A DNA stretch of 16,405 bases from an uncultured Lachnospiraceae bacterium (GTDB lineage Bacteria; Bacillota; Clostridia; Lachnospirales; Lachnospiraceae), in NCBI GenBank assembly GCA_910588775.1, contig CAJURH010000044.1:1-16405 (forward strand), in the 5' to 3' direction. The translations under genes were made by a program, and so were the position numbers. Below the pieces are notes generated by a model, which was not told the origin of the DNA, ran no database searches, and saw nothing but the letters and a program-made list of their open reading frames with translations. Of the stretch, positions 1-4,901 are shown piece after piece. Each line of letters opens with the position of its first letter. Positions within the stretch are counted from its first letter, which is position 1.

Positions 1-52
1 AACAAGCCCTTATAGGGCGTGAGCAAACCACCGGCTAAGCCGGTGGTTCTGA
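1..52. mobile_element. Probable end of an IS200/IS605-type element
   Basis: A perfect 11-bp stem with a single-base centre lies at 26-36 / 38-48 (arms AACCACCGGCT and AGCCGGTGGTT). A second 5-bp hairpin lies at 6-10 / 14-18 (GCCCT/AGGGC). Subterminal hairpins of this kind are what IS200/IS605 transposases recognise, and such elements lack terminal inverted repeats and make no target duplication. The IS3 transposase reading frame loses its family sequence just where the hairpin begins, so this is most simply the edge of a second element inserted into it, with its body to the left of the window. No tnpA or tnpB is visible, so the assignment rests on the hairpin and the junction. Confidence 0.5.
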
Positions 53-719
53 TTTCCTGTTTTTCAAGCTTTTTCTTGAACGCCCTGCTGGTGTACTGGA
101 AGCCCCTGTCTGAATGAAAGATTGGTTTGGCATCAGGCGACGCTGCGATTGCCTTGTCAAACGTTTTAAATACCAGTCTGTTATCATTTCTTGAACTGAC
201 AGCATAAGCAACCGGATATCTGTCATACAGGTCTAAGATTACGCTTAAATAGAGTTTCTTCTTTTCGCCAGGCGCTTTAAGCTCCGTCACGTCAGTGCTC
301 CATTTCTGATTAGGGGCGGATGCATAAAAGTCCCTTTGAAGTATATTTTCCGCTGTTTCATCCGGTTTTGCGTATGTATATTTTTTCTTCTTTTTACGGA
401 TAACCGAATGGATTCCCAGTTTCTTCATGATTCTATGGAACCTGTTTTTACTGTATGCGGTATGGTTAAAATGATTGATCCAGGATGTCATTCTCCGGTA
501 GCCCAGGATATGGTGAAATCGTTCGCCGCACTCTTTGATAAGTTCTGCAGGCCTGATATTTTCGCACTCTGTTTCCGGGACGATCCTATGTAGCCATTTA
601 TAATAAGCCGCCCTTGATATCCCAAGCTGTCTGCACATCCATCCGATGCCCCAATCCCTCTCTGCGTGGAAATGTCTGACAGCCAAATATTTTGATTCAT
701 GACGCACTTTGCCAAGCAT
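50..719 (-). pseudogene. IS3-family transposase orfB, 3'-truncated
   Basis: The minus-strand frame opens at ATG 719-717 and stays open to the left edge. It encodes a DDE integrase core: a helical N-terminal part, then WSTDVTEL carrying the first catalytic Asp and FHSDRGFQYTS carrying the second. The family normally continues with a conserved stretch up to the catalytic Glu. Here, after the KKLEKQEI segment, the frame runs into the palindrome at 26-48, so the Glu and the C-terminus are missing. The ATG overlaps the orfA stop by one base (TGATG). A run of seven A followed by G at about 740-747 upstream fits the -1 frameshift that makes OrfAB in this family. The catalytic triad is broken, so this is non-functional. 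Confidence 0.8.
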
Positions 720-1189
720 CACATCCTTTCGTATTCTTTCACTTTTTTTAACAGTTCAACCACCATATCTTTTTCTTCCAACTGGCGTTTTAACCGTAGG
801 CTTTCACGTGTTAACCGTTCCAGTTCATCCGCTTCGCCATCTGTTTTATGATGACCCCGCTTATCCGTCAGCCCTTCTTCACCATTCGCATCATATTTCT
901 TTACCCAGGAATAAACCTGGCTGTAGGAAACTTCATAGATATCCGCAGTTCCTTTGTAATCATGGTTATGCTCCAGACAATATGCAACAATTTCCCTGCG
1001 CTCTTCGATGGTTGTTTTTCTTCCCGCCCCTGCCATATAGACCTCCCTTTTTGGATTGCACTCCTTAAGCTCTCTATTGGCATTATAACTCATCATCCAG
1101 CGTCTGAGCGCCTCCCTTGAAGAGATGTTGTATCTGGCAACCACATCGTCTACGCTTCCTTCCCCTGACAGGACCGCATCAACACACAT
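719..1189 (-). CDS. IS3-family orfA, helix-turn-helix transposase subunit (5' end lost)
   Basis: The 156-residue reading frame holds two helix-turn-helix units typical of IS3/IS150 OrfA: the first around DDVVARYNISSREALRRW, the second around YKGTADIYEVSYSQVYSWVKK. A C-terminal leucine-zipper-like segment follows (LERLTRESLRLKRQLEEKD). OrfA binds the element ends and makes the frameshifted OrfAB with orfB. The recognisable family sequence (PPGNSPYSSDFKK) continues upstream of the first Met at 1189 as far as about 1236. The natural start therefore seems to be lost at the junction with the lysin pseudogene, and the Met at 1189 is only the first ATG left. The function is certain at family level; present activity is unlikely. 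Confidence 0.75.
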   Translation of the reverse strand: MCVDAVLSGEGSVDDVVARYNISSREALRRWMMSYNANRELKECNPKREVYMAGAGRKTTIEERREIVAYCLEHNHDYKGTADIYEVSYSQVYSWVKKYDANGEEGLTDKRGHHKTDGEADELERLTRESLRLKRQLEEKDMVVELLKKVKEYERM

Positions 1190-1236
1190 CTTTTTAAAAT
1201 CTGAAGAATAAGGGGAATTGCCGGGAGGCTTGATGA

Positions 1237-2468
1237 ATTCACTGCGTGGTGGGCCAGCTGTCTGCGGAGGGAATCTGCGGTTGCTTCGCCAATATGGCGG
1301 TGAGCTCCAGCTGCAATTACGCCATTGGCGCGGACGGCCGGATTGGCCTGTGCGTGGAGGAAAAGGACCGCTCCTGGTGTTCGTCCAACGCGGCCAACGA
1401 CCACCGGGCGATTACAATCGAGTGCGCCAGCGACCGGACGCATCCATACGCGATTAACGATAAAGTTTATAAATCGCTGGTTAATCTCTGCGCGGACATT
1501 TGCAGGCGCAACGGCATAAAGGAATTGAAATGGCGGGCGGACAAGAGCCTCATCGGCCAGCCGGACAAACAGAACATGACTGTGCACCGCTGGTTCGCCA
1601 ATAAGGCATGCCCAGGGGATTACATTTACAACCGTCTGGGCCAGATTGCAAAAGAGGTCAACGCTAAACTGGGCGCCGGCCCTGGCGTGGCCGGGCGAAC
1701 GAAGATAGCGGGGGCGGCGCAGGCGACGGTGGACCAGATGAAGGCTTACATTAAGGAAAAGAATCCGGACGCGGCCCAGTCCGTCTTTAAAATGATTCCC
1801 CTGTACATTTCCGAGGGCGCGGCGGAGGGAATCCGCGGGGACGTGGTGTTCGCGCAGAGCTGTCTGGAGACGGGGAATTTCACTTTCAAAGGCTCGGCGG
1901 TCACGCTGGACCAGAACAACTTCTGCGGCATGGGCGTGACGGGGGCGGCATGAAGGGAAATTCCTTCAAAAGCCCCAAAGAAGGCATACGGGCGCAGATC
2001 CAGCATCTGAAGGCGTACGCCAATGCGGACGCGCTGAAATGCGCTTGCGTGGACCCGCGCTTTCAGTATGTTGAGCGGGGATGCGCCGAATATGTGGAGT
2101 GGCTGGGAATCCAGGAAAATCCGAACCGCAAAGGCTGGGCGGCCGGCGCGGGGTACGGGGCGAAGATTTTGAGCATACTGGCCCAGATTTTAAATAAGGA
2201 AGGGGGAGACGGATACGTGTTTGAGATGAAGGCGGTGCAAAAAGGCGAGAATGGAAACCATGTGCTGCTGGTGCAGGAAATCTTGCGGGCGCGTGGGTTT
2301 AAGGGCAAAAACGGCCAGGAATTGAGCCTGGACAAGGACTGTGGGACGAATACTGTGTACGCCATTAAGCAGTATCAGAGGGCGCGGGATAAGGTGAATC
2401 CGGGCATTTGCGGAAGCGTGGATGGGATTGCCGGGCCGAAGACATTGCAGGATATGATTGCTTTATAA
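1237..2468 (+). pseudogene. Phage-type lysin pseudogene: amidase + glucosaminidase + peptidoglycan-binding domains
   Basis: This is a peptidoglycan-degrading enzyme, probably a prophage endolysin, with two lesions. The zinc amidase domain (Amidase_2) begins abruptly at ATT CAC (IHCVVGQLSAE) just after the IS3 junction. The first zinc His is kept, as are the later His (TVHRWF) and Cys (ACPG), but the first strand and natural start are gone; GTG 1246 is the only nearby start and has no ribosome binding site. A glucosaminidase domain follows, with probable catalytic Glu in SCLETGNF. Frame 1 stops at 1951 and the domain resumes in another frame from ATG 1950 (MKGNSFKSPKEGIRAQ...). One extra G in the G5 run at 1941-1945 would join them. 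A PG_binding_1 repeat ends the protein (about 2220-2468). Base composition is G+C-rich compared with the segment to its right. Confidence 0.8.
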
Positions 2469-2485
2469 AAAAGACGGGAGATTAA

Positions 2486-2764
2486 ATGATGGAATTAAAA
2501 AATACTATCAAAATGATGAACAGCGGCGATTATCGTGAGAGATTTAAAGCCGAATACTGGCAGAATGTTATTCGCTATCGTAAGCTAAAAGAGATGCTTG
2601 AAAAATGGGACAAAGGTGAGCTGAATTTCACCCCCGTTTGTCCGAGAAGCGCATACAATATGCAGATCAGGGCGATGACTGACTATATCGCAGTCCTGGA
2701 GGCCAGGGCCGTTATGGAAGGAATTAAATTAATAGATAGGCAGGCTTGTCAACCAGGGGCTTAA
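2486..2764 (+). CDS. Small phage-type protein, possibly crAss001_48-related
   Basis: This codes for 92 residues, mostly helical and charged, with no signal peptide or membrane segment. The pattern (ELKNTIKMMNSGDYRERFKAEYWQ at the start, FTPVCPRSAYNMQIRAMTDYIAVLE later) recalls small phage proteins annotated as crAss001_48-related in Firmicutes prophages. That match is from memory and the function is unknown. A GGGAG ribosome binding site sits 7 bases before the ATG; a second in-frame ATG follows at 2489. It lies 17 bases after the lysin pseudogene on the same strand, consistent with a prophage late-region remnant. A near-consensus promoter overlaps its 3' end (2746-2774). Confidence 0.6.
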   Translation: MMELKNTIKMMNSGDYRERFKAEYWQNVIRYRKLKEMLEKWDKGELNFTPVCPRSAYNMQIRAMTDYIAVLEARAVMEGIKLIDRQACQPGA

Positions 2765-2774
2765 ATGTTATAAT
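2746..2774 (+). promoter_or_regulatory. Strong sigma-A-type promoter overlapping the end of the 92-residue gene
   Basis: The -35 is TTGTCA at 2746-2751, the spacer is 17 bases, and the -10 is a perfect TATAAT at 2769-2774. No plus-strand gene follows. The terminator-like hairpin at 2813-2829 begins about 30 bases after the expected start (about 2781). Its only visible product would be a very short RNA converging on the minus-strand 48-residue gene. Confidence 0.6.
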
Positions 2775-2780
2775 TTTTAT

Positions 2781-2840
2781 GTCGGGGGAGTGGTGGCAAG
2801 CCCGTTTAGCTTGGTCGATTTAATCGGCCTTTTCTTTTTT
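2781..2840 (+). ncRNA. Candidate short RNA, convergent with the 48-residue gene
   Basis: The RNA is inferred from a near-consensus promoter (2746-2774) and a terminator-like hairpin with T tract (2813-2840). The predicted transcript is about 50-60 bases, has a G-rich 5' part (GGGGGAG near 2784-2790), and overlaps the last codons of the minus-strand 48-residue gene. Read-through would give full antisense RNA to that gene. It may instead be a promoter orphaned by rearrangement. Confidence 0.3.
2813..2840 (+). terminator. Rho-independent terminator
   Basis: The stem GGTCGAT / ATCGGCC (2813-2819 / 2823-2829, one G-T pair) has the loop TTA and is followed by TTTTCTTTTTT (2830-2840). It ends plus-strand transcripts from the phage-type gene or the orphan promoter. 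It contains the stop codon of the opposing 48-residue gene. Confidence 0.6.
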
Positions 2841-2966
2841 GGCTTCGCTTGGAAATTCGATTCCAAGTATTTCCATCAAATTTCTATAGGCTTCCATTTC
2901 CGTGCTGCCGCGCTGGGCTTCTTTAATCAAAAATCTTTGCATTTCTTCCTTGGTCATTCCTTCCAT
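2820..2966 (-). CDS. 48-residue hypothetical protein under the shared operator
   Basis: The frame runs from ATG (2966-2964) to TAA (2822-2820) and encodes a charged, Glu/Lys-rich, probably helical peptide beginning MEGMTKEEMQRFLIKEAQRG. It has no signal peptide or membrane helix, so a type I toxin is unlikely. A clear AAAGGAG ribosome binding site lies 5 bases before the ATG. The promoter at 3026-3054 is well formed and contains a palindrome nearly identical to that in the promoter of the upstream XRE gene. I do not recognise the family. The ribosome binding site, promoter and operator make it a real gene, probably a partner or target of the regulator. Confidence 0.6.
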   Translation of the reverse strand: MEGMTKEEMQRFLIKEAQRGSTEMEAYRNLMEILGIEFPSEAKKEKAD

Positions 2967-3025
2967 TTACGCTCCTTTCTCCGCTTGCCCGATAACTGTC
3001 TTTCGGATTCCCTCTTGACAATTAT

Positions 3026-3054
3026 ATAATAACACGCAATGCGTGCTATATCAA
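3026..3054 (-). promoter_or_regulatory. Promoter with operator palindrome for the 48-residue gene
   Basis: On the minus strand the -35 is TTGATA (3054-3049), the spacer is 17 bases and the -10 is TATTAT (3031-3026). The spacer holds a perfect 13-base palindrome with one central base, CACGCAATGCGTG (3033-3045, plus-strand reading). A repressor bound there would occlude RNA polymerase. The -35 overlaps the stop codon of the XRE gene. Confidence 0.7.
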
Positions 3055-3245
3055 GAGGATTTTGAAATGTTTTCTAGTTTTTCGATAATTAAAAGTTCGG
3101 CCCATTCAGGGGTGCTGCGTTTCCCAGCCTCCCAGTCTTGCAATGTGCGAACCGGGATTTTAAATTGTCTGGACATTTCCGCTTGGGACAGCCCAGCTTT
3201 CAGCCGCGCTGTTTTTATTTTAGAAATTTCGCTAGGTTCTGACAT
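3051..3245 (-). CDS. XRE-family helix-turn-helix regulator (64 residues)
   Basis: This is a single-domain DNA-binding protein. Residues about 8-60 form an XRE/Cro-type five-helix domain, with recognition-helix region SQAEMSRQFKIPVRTLQDWE and the family-typical TPEWAELLIIEKLE tail. There is no second domain, so it is probably a dimeric repressor like small phage or antitoxin-type regulators. AAAGGAGGG lies 4-5 bases before ATG 3245-3243. Its promoter (3275-3303) and that of the next gene downstream (3026-3054) carry nearly the same palindrome in the spacer, which suggests autorepression and joint control. In a prophage remnant it could be a Cro- or CI-like relic. Confidence 0.85.
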   Translation of the reverse strand: MSEPSEISKIKTARLKAGLSQAEMSRQFKIPVRTLQDWEAGKRSTPEWAELLIIEKLENISKSS

Positions 3246-3274
3246 ACGCCCTCCTTTGGTTATTTACTAACGTA

Positions 3275-3303
3275 AGTATAGCGCGCAATGCGTGTAAAGT
3301 CAA
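3275..3303 (-). promoter_or_regulatory. Promoter with operator for the XRE regulator
   Basis: On the minus strand the -35 is TTGACT (3303-3298), the spacer is 17 bases and the -10 is TATACT (3280-3275). The spacer contains CGCGCAATGCGTG (3282-3294), one base different from the palindrome at 3033-3045 and in the same place relative to -35 and -10. This is most simply an autoregulatory operator. Confidence 0.7.
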
Positions 3304-3647
3304 TTATATTTGGTGGATGGCATTTTTAGAACCTTATTTTTTAATTTAGGATATGGCAGCGTTGTGGAAAGGCGCAGGTAATTACGTAGGGATCGAATTG
3401 ATGGGAGCCAAACCTGCCTGACGCGTAATATAATATGATTTTTGTCAGGTGGCGGCATGGTGGCGTTGCCACCCATTTGCCACCACCGTAGGCAATCTTA
3501 TTAGGTTTTATCAAATCTGAAAGGTTAAAAGGTTTGAAAGAATCCCCATTTTATGGGCCTTTGAGGGTTTAGGGGCGTTTGCAGGACGGCATCCCCTATT
3601 AAATCTGCAAATGGCTGGACGGCGATAACAAGAAGTGACAACCGGCC
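3304..3647. other. Gene-free stretch
   Basis: I see no convincing coding region on either strand here. The only standout is the nested hairpin at 3448-3484. AT-rich repeats of AGGTT occur around 3502-3535 without a clear order. Possible remnants of reading frames near 3540-3640 are broken by stops and match nothing I recognise. Confidence 0.5.
3448..3484. repeat. Nested GGTGGC/GCCACC hairpin
   Basis: GGTGGC at 3448-3453 and 3459-3464 pairs with GCCACC at 3468-3473 and 3479-3484 around the loop GTT. This gives a stacked, nearly continuous stem (inner arm ATGGTGGC against GCCACCCAT). No T tract follows on either strand, so it is not a standard terminator. A role in recombination or replication is possible but unsupported. 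Confidence 0.5.
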
Positions 3648-3685
3648 AAAAAAGAGAAACCCAGGGCCACCTCCCTGGGTTTCTC
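3648..3685 (-). terminator. Strong rho-independent terminator
   Basis: A perfect 13-bp stem, GAGAAACCCAGGG (3654-3666) with CCCTGGGTTTCTC (3673-3685), has a 6-base loop. On the minus strand it is followed by six T (plus-strand AAAAAA at 3648-3653). Confidence 0.8.
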
Positions 3686-3719
3686 AATGTGTTGACATGA
3701 ACATTGGTATCTTTTATTG
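3648..3719 (-). ncRNA. Candidate short structured RNA
   Basis: A minus-strand promoter (3726-3754) lies about 6 bases upstream of the expected start near 3719, and a strong terminator ends at 3648. The predicted RNA is about 70 bases with two hairpins: CAATGT/ACATTG (3685-3690 and 3701-3706) and the terminator stem. The only ORF inside is a 6-codon ATG frame. It is either a small RNA gene or a promoter-terminator pair left when an intervening gene was lost. Confidence 0.35.
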
Positions 3720-3725
3720 AGATAC

Positions 3726-3754
3726 AGTATAGCATATCCAAGTTTGTTTGGCAA
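3726..3754 (-). promoter_or_regulatory. Orphan sigma-A-type promoter
   Basis: On the minus strand the -35 is TTGCCA (3754-3749), the spacer is 17 bases and the -10 is TATACT (3731-3726). The spacer overlaps an imperfect dyad (3732-3759). The dyad GTATCT/AGATAC (3707-3712 and 3720-3725) lies at the expected start, so a regulator may bind here. No protein gene follows before the terminator at 3648-3685. Confidence 0.5.
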
Positions 3755-3765
3755 TATGCTTTTTT
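3732..3765 (+). terminator. Possible plus-strand terminator
   Basis: GCATATCCAA (3732-3741) pairs with TTGG and ATATGC (3748-3751, 3754-3759) across a 2-base bulge. Six T follow (3760-3765). The stem is A+T-rich and overlaps the minus-strand promoter, so it may be an operator dyad instead. Confidence 0.35.
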
Positions 3766-3873
3766 GATGAATTTGTAAAATTATATGGAGAGGTTTACTG
3801 GTTTGTTGGGCATTTGGAGAGATGTCGTTACGGTGATTGAAGCTTATTGTTTGTTTTAGACGTCTGGTTGTGC

Positions 3874-4157
3874 TCCGGCAGAGCAATAGTTTCCTTCAAA
3901 GTCGGCAAAAAGATATACCGCGTCAAGATTACACTAAAAAATCCGTTGAGATTTCAGGAATCAGTTACAAGGGAAAAAGGAATCTTGTCAAAGCAGAAGG
4001 GGATGGGTATGGTCTAAAACTTGCCAAAATCGTTTCCAAAGCCACGATACGGACGAAGGCGATGAAAGCCAACAAGAGATATCGAATTAAAATCACTTTT
4101 GTCAATACAAAAAATAAAGAATGTCTGATTACACATCAATATGAAATAAATCCATAA
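3874..4157 (+). pseudogene. C-terminal remnant of an Ig-like surface protein, frameshifted
   Basis: One frame reads SGRAIVSFKVGKKIYRVKIT, typical of the last strands of bacterial Ig-like (BIG2-type) repeats in clostridial surface proteins. At the A6 run around 3935-3940 the plausible coding sequence moves to another frame and reads KKSVEISGISYKGKRN through THQYEINP to the stop at 4155-4157. Adding one A would join them into about 95 residues. The second frame extends back to TTG 3837, but its N-terminal part looks like noise and lacks a ribosome binding site. The upstream part of the gene is absent. Family assignment is tentative. Confidence 0.4.
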
Positions 4158-4231
4158 ATCTATATATAGGGAGCATAAGCCAGAAGAAGTTACATATTTT
4201 CAGACGCGTTTTCTACACTTCACAGTCCCAG

Positions 4232-4306
4232 TTGGGCAAATCATTTCAATTAATTAAGGAGAGAATTCAAAACGGTTTTGAGTTCTGTTTTATCTGTTTT
4301 GCCCAA
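4232..4306. repeat. Inverted repeat enclosing a hairpin
   Basis: TTGGGCAAA (4232-4240) and TTTGCCCAA (4298-4306) form a 9-bp inverted repeat 57 bases apart. Between them GAATTCAAAA (4263-4272) pairs with TTTTGAGTTC (4276-4285) around CGG. The inner hairpin is followed by T-rich sequence and may terminate plus-strand transcripts of the pseudogene before it. Confidence 0.45.
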
Positions 4307-4445
4307 TCTCAAGTCCTTTGAATAGCCGTTTCATATCTGCCATTTCGGCCACAAATCCCAAACCGTCCAATGAAAATTTTGCCAGAACACAAATACATGC
4401 AATAAATTTTCCACGTCTTTCATACAATACATAATGAGAACAAGA
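4290..4445 (-). other. Possible C-terminal remnant of an unidentified minus-strand gene
   Basis: The minus-strand frame ending at TAA (4292-4290) reads like genuine protein over its last 50 or so residues (YVLYERRGKFIACICVLAKF, then DGLGFVAEMADMKRLFKGLE). The same frame continues into the lipoprotein gene only as antisense noise. There is no ribosome binding site or start of its own. I do not recognise the family. It may be the tail of a gene cut off when the accessory block joined the core. Confidence 0.2.
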
Positions 4446-4458
4446 TATAGGTATTGCC

Positions 4459-4875
4459 ATGAAAAGAACCATCATTACCCTGTTCCTGCCGGGGCTTCTT
4501 CTGTGTCTCCTGCTGAGCGGATGCAAGGTAACGAATATGAAATCCGAAGAAAAACAGCCGTTAGAATACACCGTGGTGAAGCAGGAAGACATTCCACCAG
4601 CTATTGGCAGCCTGATTGAGAGCAAGAAACAGGAGGAATTTCAGATTACGTACCAGGATGGGGAGTATCTTTATCTGTTGCGAGGGTATGGCCGCCAGAA
4701 GACAGGGGGGTACAGTATCCAGGTGGAGGAGCTGTCCATGTTTGCGGAGTCAATATTTTTCCGCACTTGTCTGGTGGGGCCCGAGAAAGGGGAGGAGCCT
4801 TCCCTGGAGCCGTCTTATCCATACATTGTCATAAAATTGGAATATCGGGATGCGCCGGTGCAGTTTGACGGCTGA
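4459..4875 (+). CDS. PrcB_C-type lipoprotein
   Basis: This is a secreted lipoprotein of 138 residues. A signal peptide of Lys/Arg followed by a leucine-rich core ends in lipobox LSGC with lipidated Cys22. The mature part, residues about 60-136, resembles the PrcB C-terminal domain: TGGYSI at 82-87, a central PEKGEEPSLEPSYPY segment, then a closing strand YIVIKLEYRD. PrcB in Treponema stabilises the PrtP protease; in clostridia the domain occurs in short lipoproteins of unknown role. The ribosome binding site is weak (ATAGG). It lies 26 bases before the SipL-like gene on the same strand, so the two may be co-transcribed, but a sporulation role is only guilt by association. Confidence 0.7.
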   Translation: MKRTIITLFLPGLLLCLLLSGCKVTNMKSEEKQPLEYTVVKQEDIPPAIGSLIESKKQEEFQITYQDGEYLYLLRGYGRQKTGGYSIQVEELSMFAESIFFRTCLVGPEKGEEPSLEPSYPYIVIKLEYRDAPVQFDG

Positions 4876-4901
4876 CTTAAATAATGGAAAGGGGTAGACG
4901 A

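Larger units (their letters stand above)
50..1236 (-). mobile_element. IS3-family (IS150-like) element, truncated at both ends
   Basis: This is a remnant of an IS3-family insertion sequence read on the minus strand, with the usual overlapping orfA and orfB. It is cut at its orfB end by the hairpin element at 1-50 and at its orfA end by the lysin pseudogene that starts near 1237. I see neither terminal inverted repeats nor a target-site duplication. The element has lost the last catalytic acidic residue of its DDE transposase and should not move on its own. Confidence 0.75.

Noticed and set aside
1930..1960. Programmed frameshift in the lysin
   Set aside because: The gene has already lost its start to the IS3 junction, and no stimulatory element is evident. 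A decay mutation or sequencing slip is simpler.
2746..2966. Type I toxin-antitoxin locus
   Set aside because: Convergent RNA and small ORF fit the layout, but the 48-residue peptide is hydrophilic and charged, unlike the membrane toxins of that type.
3353..3421. 22-residue ORF in the gene-free stretch
   Set aside because: Only a GGA too close to the ATG precedes it, and there is no promoter; ORFs of this size are expected by chance.
3692..3697. Plus-strand TTGACA as a promoter
   Set aside because: No acceptable -10 lies 16-18 bases downstream. The minus-strand promoter at 3726-3754 explains the area better.
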